Source: Motilimonas pumila (GTDB lineage: Bacteria > Pseudomonadota > Gammaproteobacteria > Enterobacterales > CBDFNC01). From it: DNA of 64,000 nt. The notes under the pieces were generated by a model. The model did no database searches. It was not told the DNA's origin and was given only the letters and a program-made list of their open reading frames with translations. This document shows positions 1-8,788 of this stretch, piece by piece. Numbering within the stretch: the first letter of the stretch is position 1; each line of letters begins with the position of its first letter. The DNA lies in the NCBI RefSeq assembly GCF_003596335.1, contig NZ_QZCH01000001.1:310001-374000 (forward strand). Reading direction: 5' to 3'. The position numbers and the translations under genes were made by a program.

Positions 1-1116
1 AATCATCCCTAGACTCATGTCGATGTTCAATTCATTGTGGCTATTAGTTAAAAACATATCTAAGCAGTTCATCAGCTCTTTTACCTGAGTACCGGTGAGT
101 TTTACGCCTAACTCAAAGCCTTGATCCATACCATGCGCTTGAAAATTGGCCGACATCACCATGCCATGCATTCCATCTACTACAATCGCTTTGGCATGTA
201 GCCATTTAAAACACATCACCGATGCACCAGCCTGTTTCATAGCCAACAACGCTGGCATGGCTGCGGGTCTTTGGCGAGATAGAATGGTGACTTTTAGCCC
301 CGACTTCGCACGTTCACATATTGTTTTTACAAGCTGATGGTCCTCTTGCCATCCAAAACTCGATATGATGAGTTCATTTTCCGCTTGATTGATCAACGCT
401 AATGCGTGTTCCCTAATTCGAGCGTCTTCACTCGATGTGACCAGTATTTCAGTTAATTCCCTTGGATATCTGACATTGCCCGGCGACTTATATGCTGAGA
501 ATTCACCACGGCTTGTCATATGGTGCTGCGCACTCTCGAAGATTGCCCAACGGAACACATTCACGATCTCAGCTATTTGATGGCGTGAAAGCGAGACCCC
601 CAGCTCTTCATTTCGTAAAAGTGCTTCTTCTGTAAGGTTTGCCGTTAAAAGCAACCCTTTAGCATTACCAGTTTCATGTAATGCGTCTATAACAACGGCT
701 TTTGCGTGGAAATGCGGCGCAGATGCAAAGTGAACATGTCCAGACAATTTGTTTAACATTTCCTTATGCTGCACAAGACACTTCTTACCAAAGTCATCGT
801 CAGGCACATCGCCATCAAGACGAGTCTCACATGCCAATAGTATGTACACACGAACTTTGCGCTTTGCAGCTTTTAGGACAGCAGATTCGACATTCTCATC
901 AGCAAGCAAAAACGTACTAAGAATAACCGAGTGCTCAGCATTATCGATTAATTCGACAACTCTTGATTGCAGCTCATTGCAGAACAAAGAGCTACCAATA
1001 TGTTGCGGATCAGATACCTTTTTAGGTAAAACAGGCAAAAGCACTGGGGGCAACTTGGTATTTGATTGATCAACAATCTTAGTTTCAGTCTTAGTAAACT
1101 TTTCAATTAGATTCAT
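1..1116 (-). CDS. Phospholipase D-family protein (partial, runs off left edge)
   Basis: The minus strand is open for 372 codons from an ATG at 1116 (AAGGA 9 bases upstream) to the window edge, so the C-terminus is not seen. Two PLD half-motifs are present: HAK at residues 137-139 followed by TAN at 158-160, and HAK at 308-310 followed by SAN at 323-325, each in the usual strand context (KAVVID, KAIVVDG). PLD-superfamily proteins act as phosphodiesterases; in defence loci they are usually nucleases (for example DrmC of DISARM, the PLD part of type II Mokosh). It starts 12 bases after the winged-helix gene ends and is the last visible gene of a helicase-wHTH-PLD operon, so a nuclease role is inferred. 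Family assignment is firm; substrate is unknown. Confidence 0.85.
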   Translation of the reverse strand, partial: MNLIEKFTKTETKIVDQSNTKLPPVLLPVLPKKVSDPQHIGSSLFCNELQSRVVELIDNAEHSVILSTFLLADENVESAVLKAAKRKVRVYILLACETRLDGDVPDDDFGKKCLVQHKEMLNKLSGHVHFASAPHFHAKAVVIDALHETGNAKGLLLTANLTEEALLRNEELGVSLSRHQIAEIVNVFRWAIFESAQHHMTSRGEFSAYKSPGNVRYPRELTEILVTSSEDARIREHALALINQAENELIISSFGWQEDHQLVKTICERAKSGLKVTILSRQRPAAMPALLAMKQAGASVMCFKWLHAKAIVVDGMHGMVMSANFQAHGMDQGFELGVKLTGTQVKELMNCLDMFLTNSHNELNIDMSLGMI

Positions 1117-1128
1117 CACTATTATTCC

Positions 1129-2238
1129 TTATAGGTTCCAATCATGGGCTGCAATGACATGCCAGGTATGCTGATTTTGCTGGTCTTCTTCAGTCCAAAA
1201 CTGATTTGCCAACTCAGCCCTATCAGGTAGTGTGAAATTCCAACTTTTAAAAGGTTCGAGTGCTTTCTCTCTCCAAATTTGGTATTTGCTATTAGTGGCA
1301 TACATATTGATATTTTTCTCTAATCTCCATTCAGCCCACTTTTTAGCATCCAATTCAGTCAATGCTGATATAGAAATATTGTGTAACTTCATCGCATCAA
1401 ACGAGCCCAACTTGTGAACAGATGGTCTTTTTACGCTTACCGAGCGCTTCATATTGATTCGCTCAGATTCAGTAGTATTTTCGAAAACCACTGACAAGAT
1501 TTCCGTTTGCTCATCCCATTGTTCAAGCAAGCCCTCACTATGCAGAAGTACTTTCAAAACTTGCTGACGACTGATTGGTTCAACCCGACGTGAAAATATA
1601 AGATCCTTTCCGCGCTTCACATCGACATTGCCATCAGTCACATTCCACTCGATGTAATACGGTTTTCCTTGAGGTGAGATGCGCTCACCTTTGAGTTCAA
1701 TTTTGTCAACGCGTACTTCCGAACCTCCACCTATTGGTTCAACCTTCAGGCCACGAACGTCTTTGACTAGTTGAGGAACCTCAACGAGTCGCTTTGCTCT
1801 TTCATTTAACTCATTTCTGTTTTTTCCAAGTCCGATCGAAGCTGCACTAGGCTCTGTGTGCGCTTCAATAGTAAGAAGTGGATGAGGCAATAAAGGCTCA
1901 TGACAAACGCAAAGGCTCCAACACCCATCTACTGGCACTAGGATTTGATCTTTCTCAAGAGCAATCAGTCCTGATTCAGTGAGCCTATATTGGTCTCGAT
2001 TAGACTCAGCAAGCCCATATAATCGACATATGTTTAGTAACCTATCAGCAACGACACGACGTCCGATTTTGTCCCCAAATAAATGCTCGGAGCACTCAGC
2101 AGAACTCGCATTCGGATAATCTTGAAGGAATTGCAGCACGCAGTTAATTTCTGGACGGCTATCTGCCAGCGCGATTTCACCCTGTATGAGCCAACTTTCA
2201 GTCTTAATTTCTCGTTTTAGTATGATGTCCTGGCTCAT
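1129..2238 (-). CDS. Winged-helix protein of unknown function, middle gene of helicase/PLD cassette
   Basis: 369 residues, no family I can name. The N-terminal part (about 35-105) reads like a winged helix: a helical block (RPEINCVLQFLQDYP), a second with ADRLLNICRLYGLAE, then a wing-like QYRLTESGLIALEKD. The middle (about 150-260) looks beta-rich, and the C-terminus is rich in Trp and charged residues. Its ATG overlaps the helicase stop as ATGA, so the two are probably translationally coupled; the PLD gene follows after 12 bases. Context suggests a DNA-recognition or adaptor subunit for the helicase and nuclease. That role is inference only. Confidence 0.65.
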   Translation of the reverse strand: MSQDIILKREIKTESWLIQGEIALADSRPEINCVLQFLQDYPNASSAECSEHLFGDKIGRRVVADRLLNICRLYGLAESNRDQYRLTESGLIALEKDQILVPVDGCWSLCVCHEPLLPHPLLTIEAHTEPSAASIGLGKNRNELNERAKRLVEVPQLVKDVRGLKVEPIGGGSEVRVDKIELKGERISPQGKPYYIEWNVTDGNVDVKRGKDLIFSRRVEPISRQQVLKVLLHSEGLLEQWDEQTEILSVVFENTTESERINMKRSVSVKRPSVHKLGSFDAMKLHNISISALTELDAKKWAEWRLEKNINMYATNSKYQIWREKALEPFKSWNFTLPDRAELANQFWTEEDQQNQHTWHVIAAHDWNL

Positions 2239-4511
2239 AGTGCCTCCTGTGATTCAGTCTCGATTGTTGTAGACCAGTAAGAATTGCTGGCAAAAGTACC
2301 TAACACACCCGATGCCTTTTGCATTGCAGGGCGGTTTCCGTACACAATGAGCTGATGCTTGGCCCTCGTAATTGCCACATTCAAGCGATTCGGGCTTTCA
2401 AGAAAACTCGTGGGATGGTTATTTGCGAAACTAAGCATGACAAAATCAGCCTCATGCCCCTGAAAACGGTCTACGGTACATATCTGAATATCAATATACG
2501 GTGAGGATTTTTCACCTCGATAGAAATGCCTTACTCCGTGATGATTTCCCGTCCACTTTCGTAAAGCTCGACGTATAGCTCGCTCTTGAGCCCGATAGAA
2601 TGCCAAAACAGCAACTTCCCAAGGCTTTTGTTGGTTTTTCTCAACATTTGGGTTTGATTTTGCCCAAGAATCAAAGCGACTTAATTCTTTTAATATTTCT
2701 TCTACTTCAGCGGTGATTTCACCTTCTTTGCCTTTTCGACCTTTAACATCGTGCCATATACAACGATGTGAGCCGCTTCGGTATCCCCAGTCCCGCTTTT
2801 CAGCTTGGCCATCAGGACTTTGCAGTGCTTTTTCATGGTATATATGTACTCGGGAAAACTCGGCAATGTCTGGATGCATTCTGTGCTGGTAACTAAGCCG
2901 TATTTGTCGTTGTTCCAAAACACTGGCTGGAAGTCCATCAGACAGAGCGGTGCCTTGTTTCTGATACTCTGTTCGTTCAAATCCTACTTGCAGTGATTCA
3001 AGGATAGAAGGCAGTGCGATCCTACGTACCCTGTCTATTGCAGTGAACGTATCTTTTTCTGAGTCAAATGGTAGTAGCGCTTTGATATCTTCCTCTAACT
3101 TATTAACAGTTTTAGAACTTCCGTTAGATTCTGTATTTAGGCGCTGTTCGTACATACGAGCCAGTCGCCACGCTAACTGGGATTCCCAGCTATCGGACTC
3201 GGTCTTGATTTTTGTACGAGTTAATCTCGAATGCGCTGCAAGTCGCATTTCTAACTTTTCCGGTAACGCAGGCAGCCCCCTTATGGTCGTCAAATCCAGG
3301 GGAAGGTGATTAGCATTCTGAGCGATGAACGCTGACGAACCAAGGACTACTGATGCGTAAGGGAGATCTGTCTTCGGACCTTTAGATGATGCAACCAATA
3401 CATTTTTGGACTTTGCTTGCTGATGATAAAATTCAATTGTCTTTTCATCGTCAGTGCAAACCAAGGATACTTCTCGTTTCTGAATATTGATTTGTCGAGC
3501 AGAGAAAATATCTGCGCATGCTTCTCGCTGATAACTATCCTGTAAACATGGCTGCAAATTTACTTCGGTAGCTTCATCATCAACATAAGGTGAAAGCTGT
3601 TTTGGGTCTCCCACCATGACCCAACGCTTGGCAAGTACCGCTGGCACCAAAAACTCTTGAAAAGTTGTTTTTGATGCTTCATCAATAATCATCACATCGA
3701 AGATTGGCGATGTTGATTGTTTATTTTTGATATCAGGATGCTGAAGCAACCCAATAGTTGTCCCGCAAACTAAATTCGCCGCTTCAAGAACAAGACGCTC
3801 AACAATATGTTTACCTTCACCGACCTTACTTTTAAGTAACTTCTGACTAACTGAAATGTGCGGTTGTTGCTGAAGATGTTTTAGCAATCTTGTGCGTTCA
3901 GTTTTAACAAACTCTTCCAATTGCCATGGCTTTGCCTTTTGAGAAACGCTTGATTTATCTCCAATCCGTACAGGTAACACCATGTCGCGATAAATATTTT
4001 CTTCAGACATCATTCGTTCAAGAACATTGTCAACAGCAACGTGTGTTGATGCACAAAGTAAGATCCGCTTACCTCGCTTTATTAATTGAAGAATCAGTTC
4101 GCAAATGGCTGTAGTTTTGCCAGATCCTGGGGGGCCTTCAAGGAAGGCAAAGTCTGGTGTATTGAGTGCAATATTTACAAACTCACGCTGCTGAGATGTT
4201 CCCTCTCTTGCTCCATCGGTAAGAACGTAGTAGTCATCGTTAAATAAGTGCTCATCATAAGGAACATTCGGCCACTTAGCATGATCCTTACCTTCAAACA
4301 GCCTCAATAGCGGAAGATGGTGAATAGAAGGGGTGTCTTGTAAGCTTTGTAATGCATTAATCTGACACTTTAACTGGTATGTGTTTGGACGAATAACCAA
4401 ATAGTCGTGGTCAGGTAAACGATCCAATAACAAGCTGTCATGAGGCTGTAGATAACTTTGTGTAACTGCCACCTTTTTAAATAAAGTCCTGTAAGCGGTC
4501 TTCGAACTCAA
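2235..4511 (-). CDS. SF1 (UPF1/DNA2-like, COG1112 type) helicase, 5' end replaced by IS256
   Basis: Up to 758 residues with superfamily 1 motifs in order: Walker A GPPGSGKT (126-133), a Q/motif Ia stretch CASTHVAVDNVLERM, Walker B MIIDEAS (274-280), motif III GDPKQLSP (301-308), motif V TVDRFQGHEADF and motif VI NVAITRAKHQL near the C-terminus. A long insert (about 320-540) separates the two RecA lobes. The frame opens at an in-IS TGA (4512-4514); the first 15 or so codons are IS end sequence, beginning with TTG, and the next ATG is after Walker A. The native start is therefore missing: the gene is 5'-truncated at about 4457 and either dead or expressed by read-through from the transposase. 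First gene of a helicase-wHTH-PLD operon. Confidence 0.85.
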   Translation of the reverse strand: MSSKTAYRTLFKKVAVTQSYLQPHDSLLLDRLPDHDYLVIRPNTYQLKCQINALQSLQDTPSIHHLPLLRLFEGKDHAKWPNVPYDEHLFNDDYYVLTDGAREGTSQQREFVNIALNTPDFAFLEGPPGSGKTTAICELILQLIKRGKRILLCASTHVAVDNVLERMMSEENIYRDMVLPVRIGDKSSVSQKAKPWQLEEFVKTERTRLLKHLQQQPHISVSQKLLKSKVGEGKHIVERLVLEAANLVCGTTIGLLQHPDIKNKQSTSPIFDVMIIDEASKTTFQEFLVPAVLAKRWVMVGDPKQLSPYVDDEATEVNLQPCLQDSYQREACADIFSARQINIQKREVSLVCTDDEKTIEFYHQQAKSKNVLVASSKGPKTDLPYASVVLGSSAFIAQNANHLPLDLTTIRGLPALPEKLEMRLAAHSRLTRTKIKTESDSWESQLAWRLARMYEQRLNTESNGSSKTVNKLEEDIKALLPFDSEKDTFTAIDRVRRIALPSILESLQVGFERTEYQKQGTALSDGLPASVLEQRQIRLSYQHRMHPDIAEFSRVHIYHEKALQSPDGQAEKRDWGYRSGSHRCIWHDVKGRKGKEGEITAEVEEILKELSRFDSWAKSNPNVEKNQQKPWEVAVLAFYRAQERAIRRALRKWTGNHHGVRHFYRGEKSSPYIDIQICTVDRFQGHEADFVMLSFANNHPTSFLESPNRLNVAITRAKHQLIVYGNRPAMQKASGVLGTFASNSYWSTTIETESQEAL

Positions 4512-5734
4512 TCATAAACCTGTTCAGGGCCGCTTTCCAATTCCTGATAGGCATCGTCCATTTCTTTGAAGCATCCATTATCGCCAGGTAAATCACCTTT
4601 CTCGCGGAGTCATCAGTGGGGAAGAGTTTACGCTTTTTAATGGCCTTACGGATGACACTGTTCAGTGACTCGATAGCATTGGTCGTATAAATCGCTTTTC
4701 TGATATCAGCCGGGTAAGCGAACAGTGTGTTTAGATTATTCCAGTGATTCCGCCACGAGCGGCTGATTTGAGGGTACTTATCATCCCAGCGAGCACTGAA
4801 TGATTCCAGGGCCATCAGCGCCTCTTCCTCGGTCGCTGACTGATAGATAAGCTTGAGGTCAGCCGTTACCGCTTTATAGTCTTTCCACGGAACGTATTTC
4901 ACCGCATTGCGGACCATGTGAACGATACAGAGCTGAATTTTGGTTTCAGGGAATACGGTATTGATGGCATCCGGGAAACCCTTGAGGCCATCCACGCAGG
5001 CTATCAGAATATCCTGCACGCCTCGGTTTTGCAGTTCGGTCAGCACATTGAGCCAGAACTTCGCCCCTTCGGTTTCTGACAGCCACATGCCCAGAAGTTC
5101 TTTATGGCCTTCGAGGTTAACGCCCAGAGCCAGATAAACAGCCTTGTTAATGACCTGTTTATCCTGACGGATTTTGACCACGATACAGTCCAGGTAAACA
5201 ATGGGATAGACGGCATCTAACGGCCGGCTTTGCCACTCAACCACGTTAGCAATAACGGCATCTGTGACACGAGAAATGAGCGATGGAGAAACGTCCGCAT
5301 CGTACATCTCTTTGAAGGTTTCTACGATTTCCCGGGTCGTCATACCCTTCGCGTAAAGGCTGAGGATTTTGTCATCCATGCTCGTAAAACGGGTTTGCTG
5401 TTTCTTTACCAGCTGAGGCTCAAAGGTACTGAGACGGTCCCTCGGAGTCTCAATATCGATAGCGCCATCTTCAGTAACAATGGTTTTATTGGAGTAGCCA
5501 TTTCGGCTGTTTCGAGAAGTGGATTTACCATTTTTACGATAACCCAGATGCTCATCCAGCTCAGCATTGAGGGCCGCCTCAACGGTCACTTTAGTGAGCA
5601 TCTGGCTGAATTCGTTCAGGTCTTTCTCAGTTTTGAGTGTTTTGGCTGCTTCGCGAGCGAAGGCTTCAAGTTCTTTCTTATTCATAATCTGCCTGTCTAT
5701 ACCAACACGGTATTAATAACAGGCAGTTACACAA
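4458..5734 (-). mobile_element. IS256-family insertion sequence, about 1.28 kb, without target duplication
   Basis: The element is bounded by 13-base perfect inverted repeats, TTGTGTAACTGCC at 4458-4470 and its complement at 5722-5734, around one transposase gene. IS256-family elements normally duplicate 8 or 9 bases of target. The flanks here (4449-4457 and 5735-5743) do not match, which suggests an adjacent deletion or recombination between two copies after insertion. Both neighbouring genes run into the IS ends. Confidence 0.85.
4477..5685 (-). CDS. IS256-family (mutator-type) transposase
   Basis: 402 residues, the family's usual length and apparently intact. The DDE residues sit in the expected contexts: first Asp in VYLDCIVVK, second in IACVDGLKGFP, Glu in TTNAIESLN. 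The N-terminal region has the typical DEHLGYRKNGKS block. Starts with ATG at 5685; stops 8 bases inside the left inverted repeat. It lies in the same direction as the interrupted cassette, so transcription from the IS could enter the helicase. Confidence 0.95.
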   Translation of the reverse strand: MNKKELEAFAREAAKTLKTEKDLNEFSQMLTKVTVEAALNAELDEHLGYRKNGKSTSRNSRNGYSNKTIVTEDGAIDIETPRDRLSTFEPQLVKKQQTRFTSMDDKILSLYAKGMTTREIVETFKEMYDADVSPSLISRVTDAVIANVVEWQSRPLDAVYPIVYLDCIVVKIRQDKQVINKAVYLALGVNLEGHKELLGMWLSETEGAKFWLNVLTELQNRGVQDILIACVDGLKGFPDAINTVFPETKIQLCIVHMVRNAVKYVPWKDYKAVTADLKLIYQSATEEEALMALESFSARWDDKYPQISRSWRNHWNNLNTLFAYPADIRKAIYTTNAIESLNSVIRKAIKKRKLFPTDDSARKVIYLAIMDASKKWTMPIRNWKAALNRFMIEFEDRLQDFI

Positions 5735-6281
5735 TTTTTATTACAGTCTCGCTGTCATTCTCTACATTTCTGTCCAGGACTGAAATTGCGTTGGATTTAT
5801 TGAATCCAACATTGCTTTGTGATTTCCCAGTCAAATGCCAACCATAACCGTCTGGACACTCATACGACGACAGCCCATTGCCTAATTCACTCGCAATTTC
5901 GTCCGCGTGCTCCTCAGTTGCATAAGCCATTTTAGGTTTACCGTGACTTCTACAATTTGGGCATTCTCTAGCGGCACTACCCACGGCTTTCCATCTAGCG
6001 GGGCTTGCTTCGTATACCGTGTCGGTACTTTCATCTAAAAAGAGCTTTAAGTTCTTTTCGAAATCACCGCAGTTATCGGCAGGCTCAACTAATTGTATCC
6101 ATACTCCACTTTGAGCATCGTCCAGCTTTTCCCAAGCTATCGCTTTAACAGCCTTCGTACTTTCTAGGTATTTTCGAGTGGTGTCTAAATACTTATAAAA
6201 GTCACCAAGACCACTCACTGCTTTACTAAGCAGGATGTCTGGCCTGTGAATTCCTAAGTTTGCGTATCTTAATAACGCCAT
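5727..6281 (-). CDS. Unknown protein with CxxC...C putative zinc motif, 3' end fused to IS
   Basis: 184 residues that I do not recognise. The N-terminal half is helical (SGLGDFYKYLDTTRKYLEST). The C-terminal half has ECPNCRSHGKPK and, about 35 residues later, YECPDGYGWHLTGK, a pattern common in small zinc-binding bacterial proteins. The stop TAA is supplied by the terminal repeat of the IS256 element (TTG TGT AA), so the last residues and the length may be artefacts of the insertion. It is co-directional with the helicase on the other side of the IS. It could be a separate first gene of the cassette or a piece of a longer interrupted protein. Confidence 0.5.
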   Translation of the reverse strand: MALLRYANLGIHRPDILLSKAVSGLGDFYKYLDTTRKYLESTKAVKAIAWEKLDDAQSGVWIQLVEPADNCGDFEKNLKLFLDESTDTVYEASPARWKAVGSAARECPNCRSHGKPKMAYATEEHADEIASELGNGLSSYECPDGYGWHLTGKSQSNVGFNKSNAISVLDRNVENDSETVIKIV

Positions 6282-6591
6282 GTTTCGTCCTTTGATCGAA
6301 TAAGTTGTTCATCCTAAATATCAAGCATCGTGCCAACAACCTTCGATTTAAAGGCCTTATTAATTGCGCACCATCGAACAAATAAAGGTTTTTATAGGAA
6401 GGTATTTTTCACACCCTCTGGGTAAATTTATAACCCATAAGTACCATTTTGTACATCACATAACTCTCATGAAGCCAAGACAATGAAAAGAACCCAAACA
6501 ACTTTACTTTGGCTACTTCTAATTGAAACGCCGTCATGATAAACGGGTACGGGGTAGGATGACGCCCAAGCCCGCTTGGGCGTTTTTGTTG
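6282..6591. other. Intergenic region between HS2 cargo and traA-tail copy
   Basis: No credible gene. It must contain the promoter of the minus-strand gene starting at 6281. A plus-strand 18-codon frame from 6484 has no ribosome binding site. The only clear structure is the terminator at 6563-6590. Confidence 0.5.
6563..6590 (+). terminator. Rho-independent terminator
   Basis: A 9-base-pair stem CGCCCAAGC / GCTTGGGCG (6563-6571 and 6574-6582) with a tight CC loop is followed by TTTTTGTT on the plus strand. No plus-strand gene of any length precedes it, so it may be left over from an earlier gene or shield the tra side from plus-strand read-through. Confidence 0.75.
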
Positions 6592-6692
6592 TTATAAGGA
6601 GCCCAGTAAAACGGCGCTGATTGCTGGAACGGTTGTGCCAATGACTTCTTGAGTGCTGGCAACGATAGATAAGGTTGCGGACATAACACTTT
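6592..6692 (-). pseudogene. traA: Duplicate 3' tail of traA (remnant)
   Basis: Positions 6601-6692 match 8795-8886, the end of the intact traA, with 6 mismatches in about 91 bases and no gaps. The reading frame is preserved (TQEVIGTTVPAISAVLLG), with two amino-acid changes (Pro to Ser, Val to Ile), and ends SL-stop instead of T-stop. The differences are mostly synonymous, so this tail came from a slightly diverged traA allele. It flanks the AbiE insertion on the side away from the intact gene. Confidence 0.85.
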
Positions 6693-6845
6693 TATCGCCT
6701 ACTAGCGATGACAGAAGCGCCGTTGCTAGCCAACCGGTTTAGCTGAGCCCGTTTTTTTACACCTATGTGGACTCGGTTAGATAGATTGAAGAAATCGCAA
6801 TCTAACTAGGGGGCTTATAGCTCGTTGAGGTTTGTTGTAAACGAA

Positions 6846-7796
6846 TTACTCGGCTTTTGCGTTAACAAGCCAATTATCAAGCACTTGCTTCAATTTATCT
6901 AATTGCTCTTGATGTTTTGCTTGATTCTTTGCCAATTTGTTAATGTTCTGCAACTTCCAACGAATCGCTGGCAAGTCTGCTGCATTAGGATAGTCAAACA
7001 ATGCCCAGTCAGGTTGCCCTCTTTTGAATGACATAAGGAAAGCATGATCCCTTTCTGTGAAATGTTTTTGCAGTTCAATTAACATCATGGGCCTAACAGA
7101 GGCTAAGTCTTCGCATTCAACTTTTTCAAAAGTCATTCCGTCAAATTCTGCCTGAAATTTCTCATTCAGAGGCTGCCAGTTTGGCGACATGACTTCATTA
7201 ATAGGCCGAGGGTGACTTAATGTATAGGTTAAAAAACCCACCAAAATCTCTCTCGAAATCCCTTCACTGCCAAGTAACATACGCACATCAAATAAGTCGC
7301 GAGGATGTTGGCGATCCATTGCAGCACACAATTTCCCACCATACAGATCGGGAAGACTGACTACCTGAATCTCAGCATAACCAAACTCGCCTTCAACAGA
7401 CTCTTGAACTGGCATTATTTCTGCACTATGCAATGTACCTCTGGCGACGGGCGACACTTCAATTTTGATCGTCGCAACCGGACTTGATACAACTATTCTC
7501 AGTTCATCAGCTTTATTATCCTGAAATGCCGCTCTGATATCTGGTTGAGTATTGATTCTGTCTGTAATGCGCTGCAATGCAGCCCTGACATTAATCAAAG
7601 CCTCATCTCTTGGTTCAAGTGGAAGATAAGCAAGATCAATATCTACAGATAACCGAGGAAAATCTCTCACAAATAAATTAATGGCGGTGCCACCTTTAAG
7701 TGCAAAAACCGTCTCTGTTGCTACCACAGGCAGCATTCTTATGAGCAAGGAAACCTGTTTGTAATATGGGCTATCTTTATCCATTATGTTGTTCAC
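6846..7796 (-). CDS. abiEii: AbiEii-family nucleotidyltransferase toxin
   Basis: 316 residues of the AbiEii/AbiGii (DUF1814) type. The nucleotidyltransferase signature is visible: FALKGGTAINLF (residues 32-43), then SVDIDLAYLP with the Asp pair, and later PDLYGGKLCAAMDRQHPRDLFDV. In this family the protein is the toxin of a type IV toxin-antitoxin pair giving abortive phage infection; related enzymes (MenT) modify tRNA ends. The start overlaps the antitoxin by 20 bases, the usual coupled order antitoxin then toxin. It lies between two traA tails in hotspot HS2. Complete and with no obvious lesion. Confidence 0.9.
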   Translation of the reverse strand: MNNIMDKDSPYYKQVSLLIRMLPVVATETVFALKGGTAINLFVRDFPRLSVDIDLAYLPLEPRDEALINVRAALQRITDRINTQPDIRAAFQDNKADELRIVVSSPVATIKIEVSPVARGTLHSAEIMPVQESVEGEFGYAEIQVVSLPDLYGGKLCAAMDRQHPRDLFDVRMLLGSEGISREILVGFLTYTLSHPRPINEVMSPNWQPLNEKFQAEFDGMTFEKVECEDLASVRPMMLIELQKHFTERDHAFLMSFKRGQPDWALFDYPNAADLPAIRWKLQNINKLAKNQAKHQEQLDKLKQVLDNWLVNAKAE

Positions 7797-8568
7797 CTTT
7801 TTTGACGCTTAATATCTCTGGCACTGTGATTTGATATCGCTCATCAAAACGTCCTTTTTCGACAACCTGCCGCTTTCCTGCACCCAATTTAATTCTTGTT
7901 TCATCTATGCGATTGACCCACTGGTGATCGTAGTATCGACCCAGAAATAGAAATATTCGGTTTGCCTGAACAGAGCTGCTTCGTTCAAGAATATCTTGTA
8001 CTTTTCTAGGGCTAAGATTGACTAAACCCTGAAATAATTCTGCGACATGCTCAAATGAAATCAGCTTTCCAATCGCGTCTACCACTTCATAGGCAGCAAG
8101 TTCTGCACAGCTGACAGTGAGTTCTTTCTCTTTAACCGTGATCCTTTTCAAATCTTTCTCGGGATTCACTTCAAGCTTATGGTTTCCACAGTAAAACCAA
8201 TTCTGATAAGGGAATTCACGAAACCATTTCGGTAAGGACGACTTGTTTTTAACGCAAATCCAAACTTGCTTTTTGTTCAGCTGTAAATAGTGACTCAGTC
8301 CTTGGTGAGTTAAGCTGCTCAATCCAGCCAAATGAACTGAAACGCCCAATTGCACATCCAATGCTTGAATGGCATCAACCCAAGTTGGCTTTATATCGCC
8401 CTGCGCATTTGGACGATAGTACACACCAGAACTAAGCTTCTTCAGCCAGCCATTCTGAGCATACTTTTGAGCCAGGGAGTAGCTCACGCCGTTTTCAGTC
8501 AGCCATTGCTGAAGTACTAGCGCACCAGGAGAAGTATGAGCAACAAGCCAGTTTATTTTAGATGACAT
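7777..8568 (-). CDS. abiEi: AbiEi-family antitoxin / autorepressor
   Basis: 263 residues from the ATG at 8568 (MSSKINWLVAHTSPG). An upstream in-frame ATG at 8610 lies inside the inverted-repeat promoter region and has no ribosome binding site, so I prefer the shorter form. An N-terminal winged-helix segment (VLQQWLTENGVSYSLAQKYAQNGWLKKLSSGVYYRP) is followed by the C-terminal AbiEi domain (ITVKEKELTVSCAELAAYEVVDAIGKL). AbiEi neutralises AbiEii and represses its own promoter by binding inverted repeats in characterised systems. Confidence 0.9.
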   Translation of the reverse strand: MSSKINWLVAHTSPGALVLQQWLTENGVSYSLAQKYAQNGWLKKLSSGVYYRPNAQGDIKPTWVDAIQALDVQLGVSVHLAGLSSLTHQGLSHYLQLNKKQVWICVKNKSSLPKWFREFPYQNWFYCGNHKLEVNPEKDLKRITVKEKELTVSCAELAAYEVVDAIGKLISFEHVAELFQGLVNLSPRKVQDILERSSSVQANRIFLFLGRYYDHQWVNRIDETRIKLGAGKRQVVEKGRFDERYQITVPEILSVKKGEQHNG

Positions 8569-8593
8569 TTTAACACCCAAAGTATGAATATCA

Positions 8594-8674
8594 CGAACAG
8601 TATAAACCATACAGTTTATTACGATAAGAATTTTAACACTTTAGGTATTAATATGCTAAATACTGTAAACCAAG
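8594..8674 (-). promoter_or_regulatory. Probable abiE promoter/operator with inverted repeats
   Basis: AT-rich region upstream of abiEi. CGAACAGTAT (8594-8603) faces ATACTGT (8660-8666) and GTTCG a few bases further out. A second pair of related CAGTTTA/TAAAC elements lies between them. AbiEi proteins autoregulate through paired inverted repeats, so these are candidate operators. Exact promoter boxes are not clear. Confidence 0.4.
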
Positions 8675-8702
8675 TTCGTTAATGTGGCGTCGCTGAAATG
8701 AA

Positions 8703-8744
8703 AAGGTCTACACAACATCACCAATAACCCGATGTTGTGTAGAC
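8703..8744 (-). terminator. Terminator behind traA (end of tra operon)
   Basis: A perfect 16-base inverted repeat, AGGTCTACACAACATC at 8703-8718 and its complement at 8729-8744, with a 10-base loop. On the minus strand it is followed by TTTTCATTTC. It sits 45 bases downstream of the traA stop and before the AbiE promoter, as expected for the end of the traLEKBVA transcript. Confidence 0.8.
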
Positions 8745-8788
8745 CTAAGTTTGATTGCCTTAAGTGAACTGCCTACTGTGGCTCACAT

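Noticed and set aside
2702-2980. 92-codon frame inside the helicase gene
   Set aside because: Overlaps the conserved helicase frame completely and has no features of its own.
1-4511. Naming the cassette Mokosh or DISARM
   Set aside because: No kinase domain or helicase-PLD fusion (Mokosh) and no DrmA/DrmB-type genes (DISARM); naming would be unsupported.
4449-5743. Target duplication of the IS256 element
   Set aside because: Eight to nine bases on each side were compared with the IS ends set at either of two positions; none match.
6484-6540. 18-codon leader-like frame before the terminator
   Set aside because: No ribosome binding site and no downstream gene on that strand to regulate.
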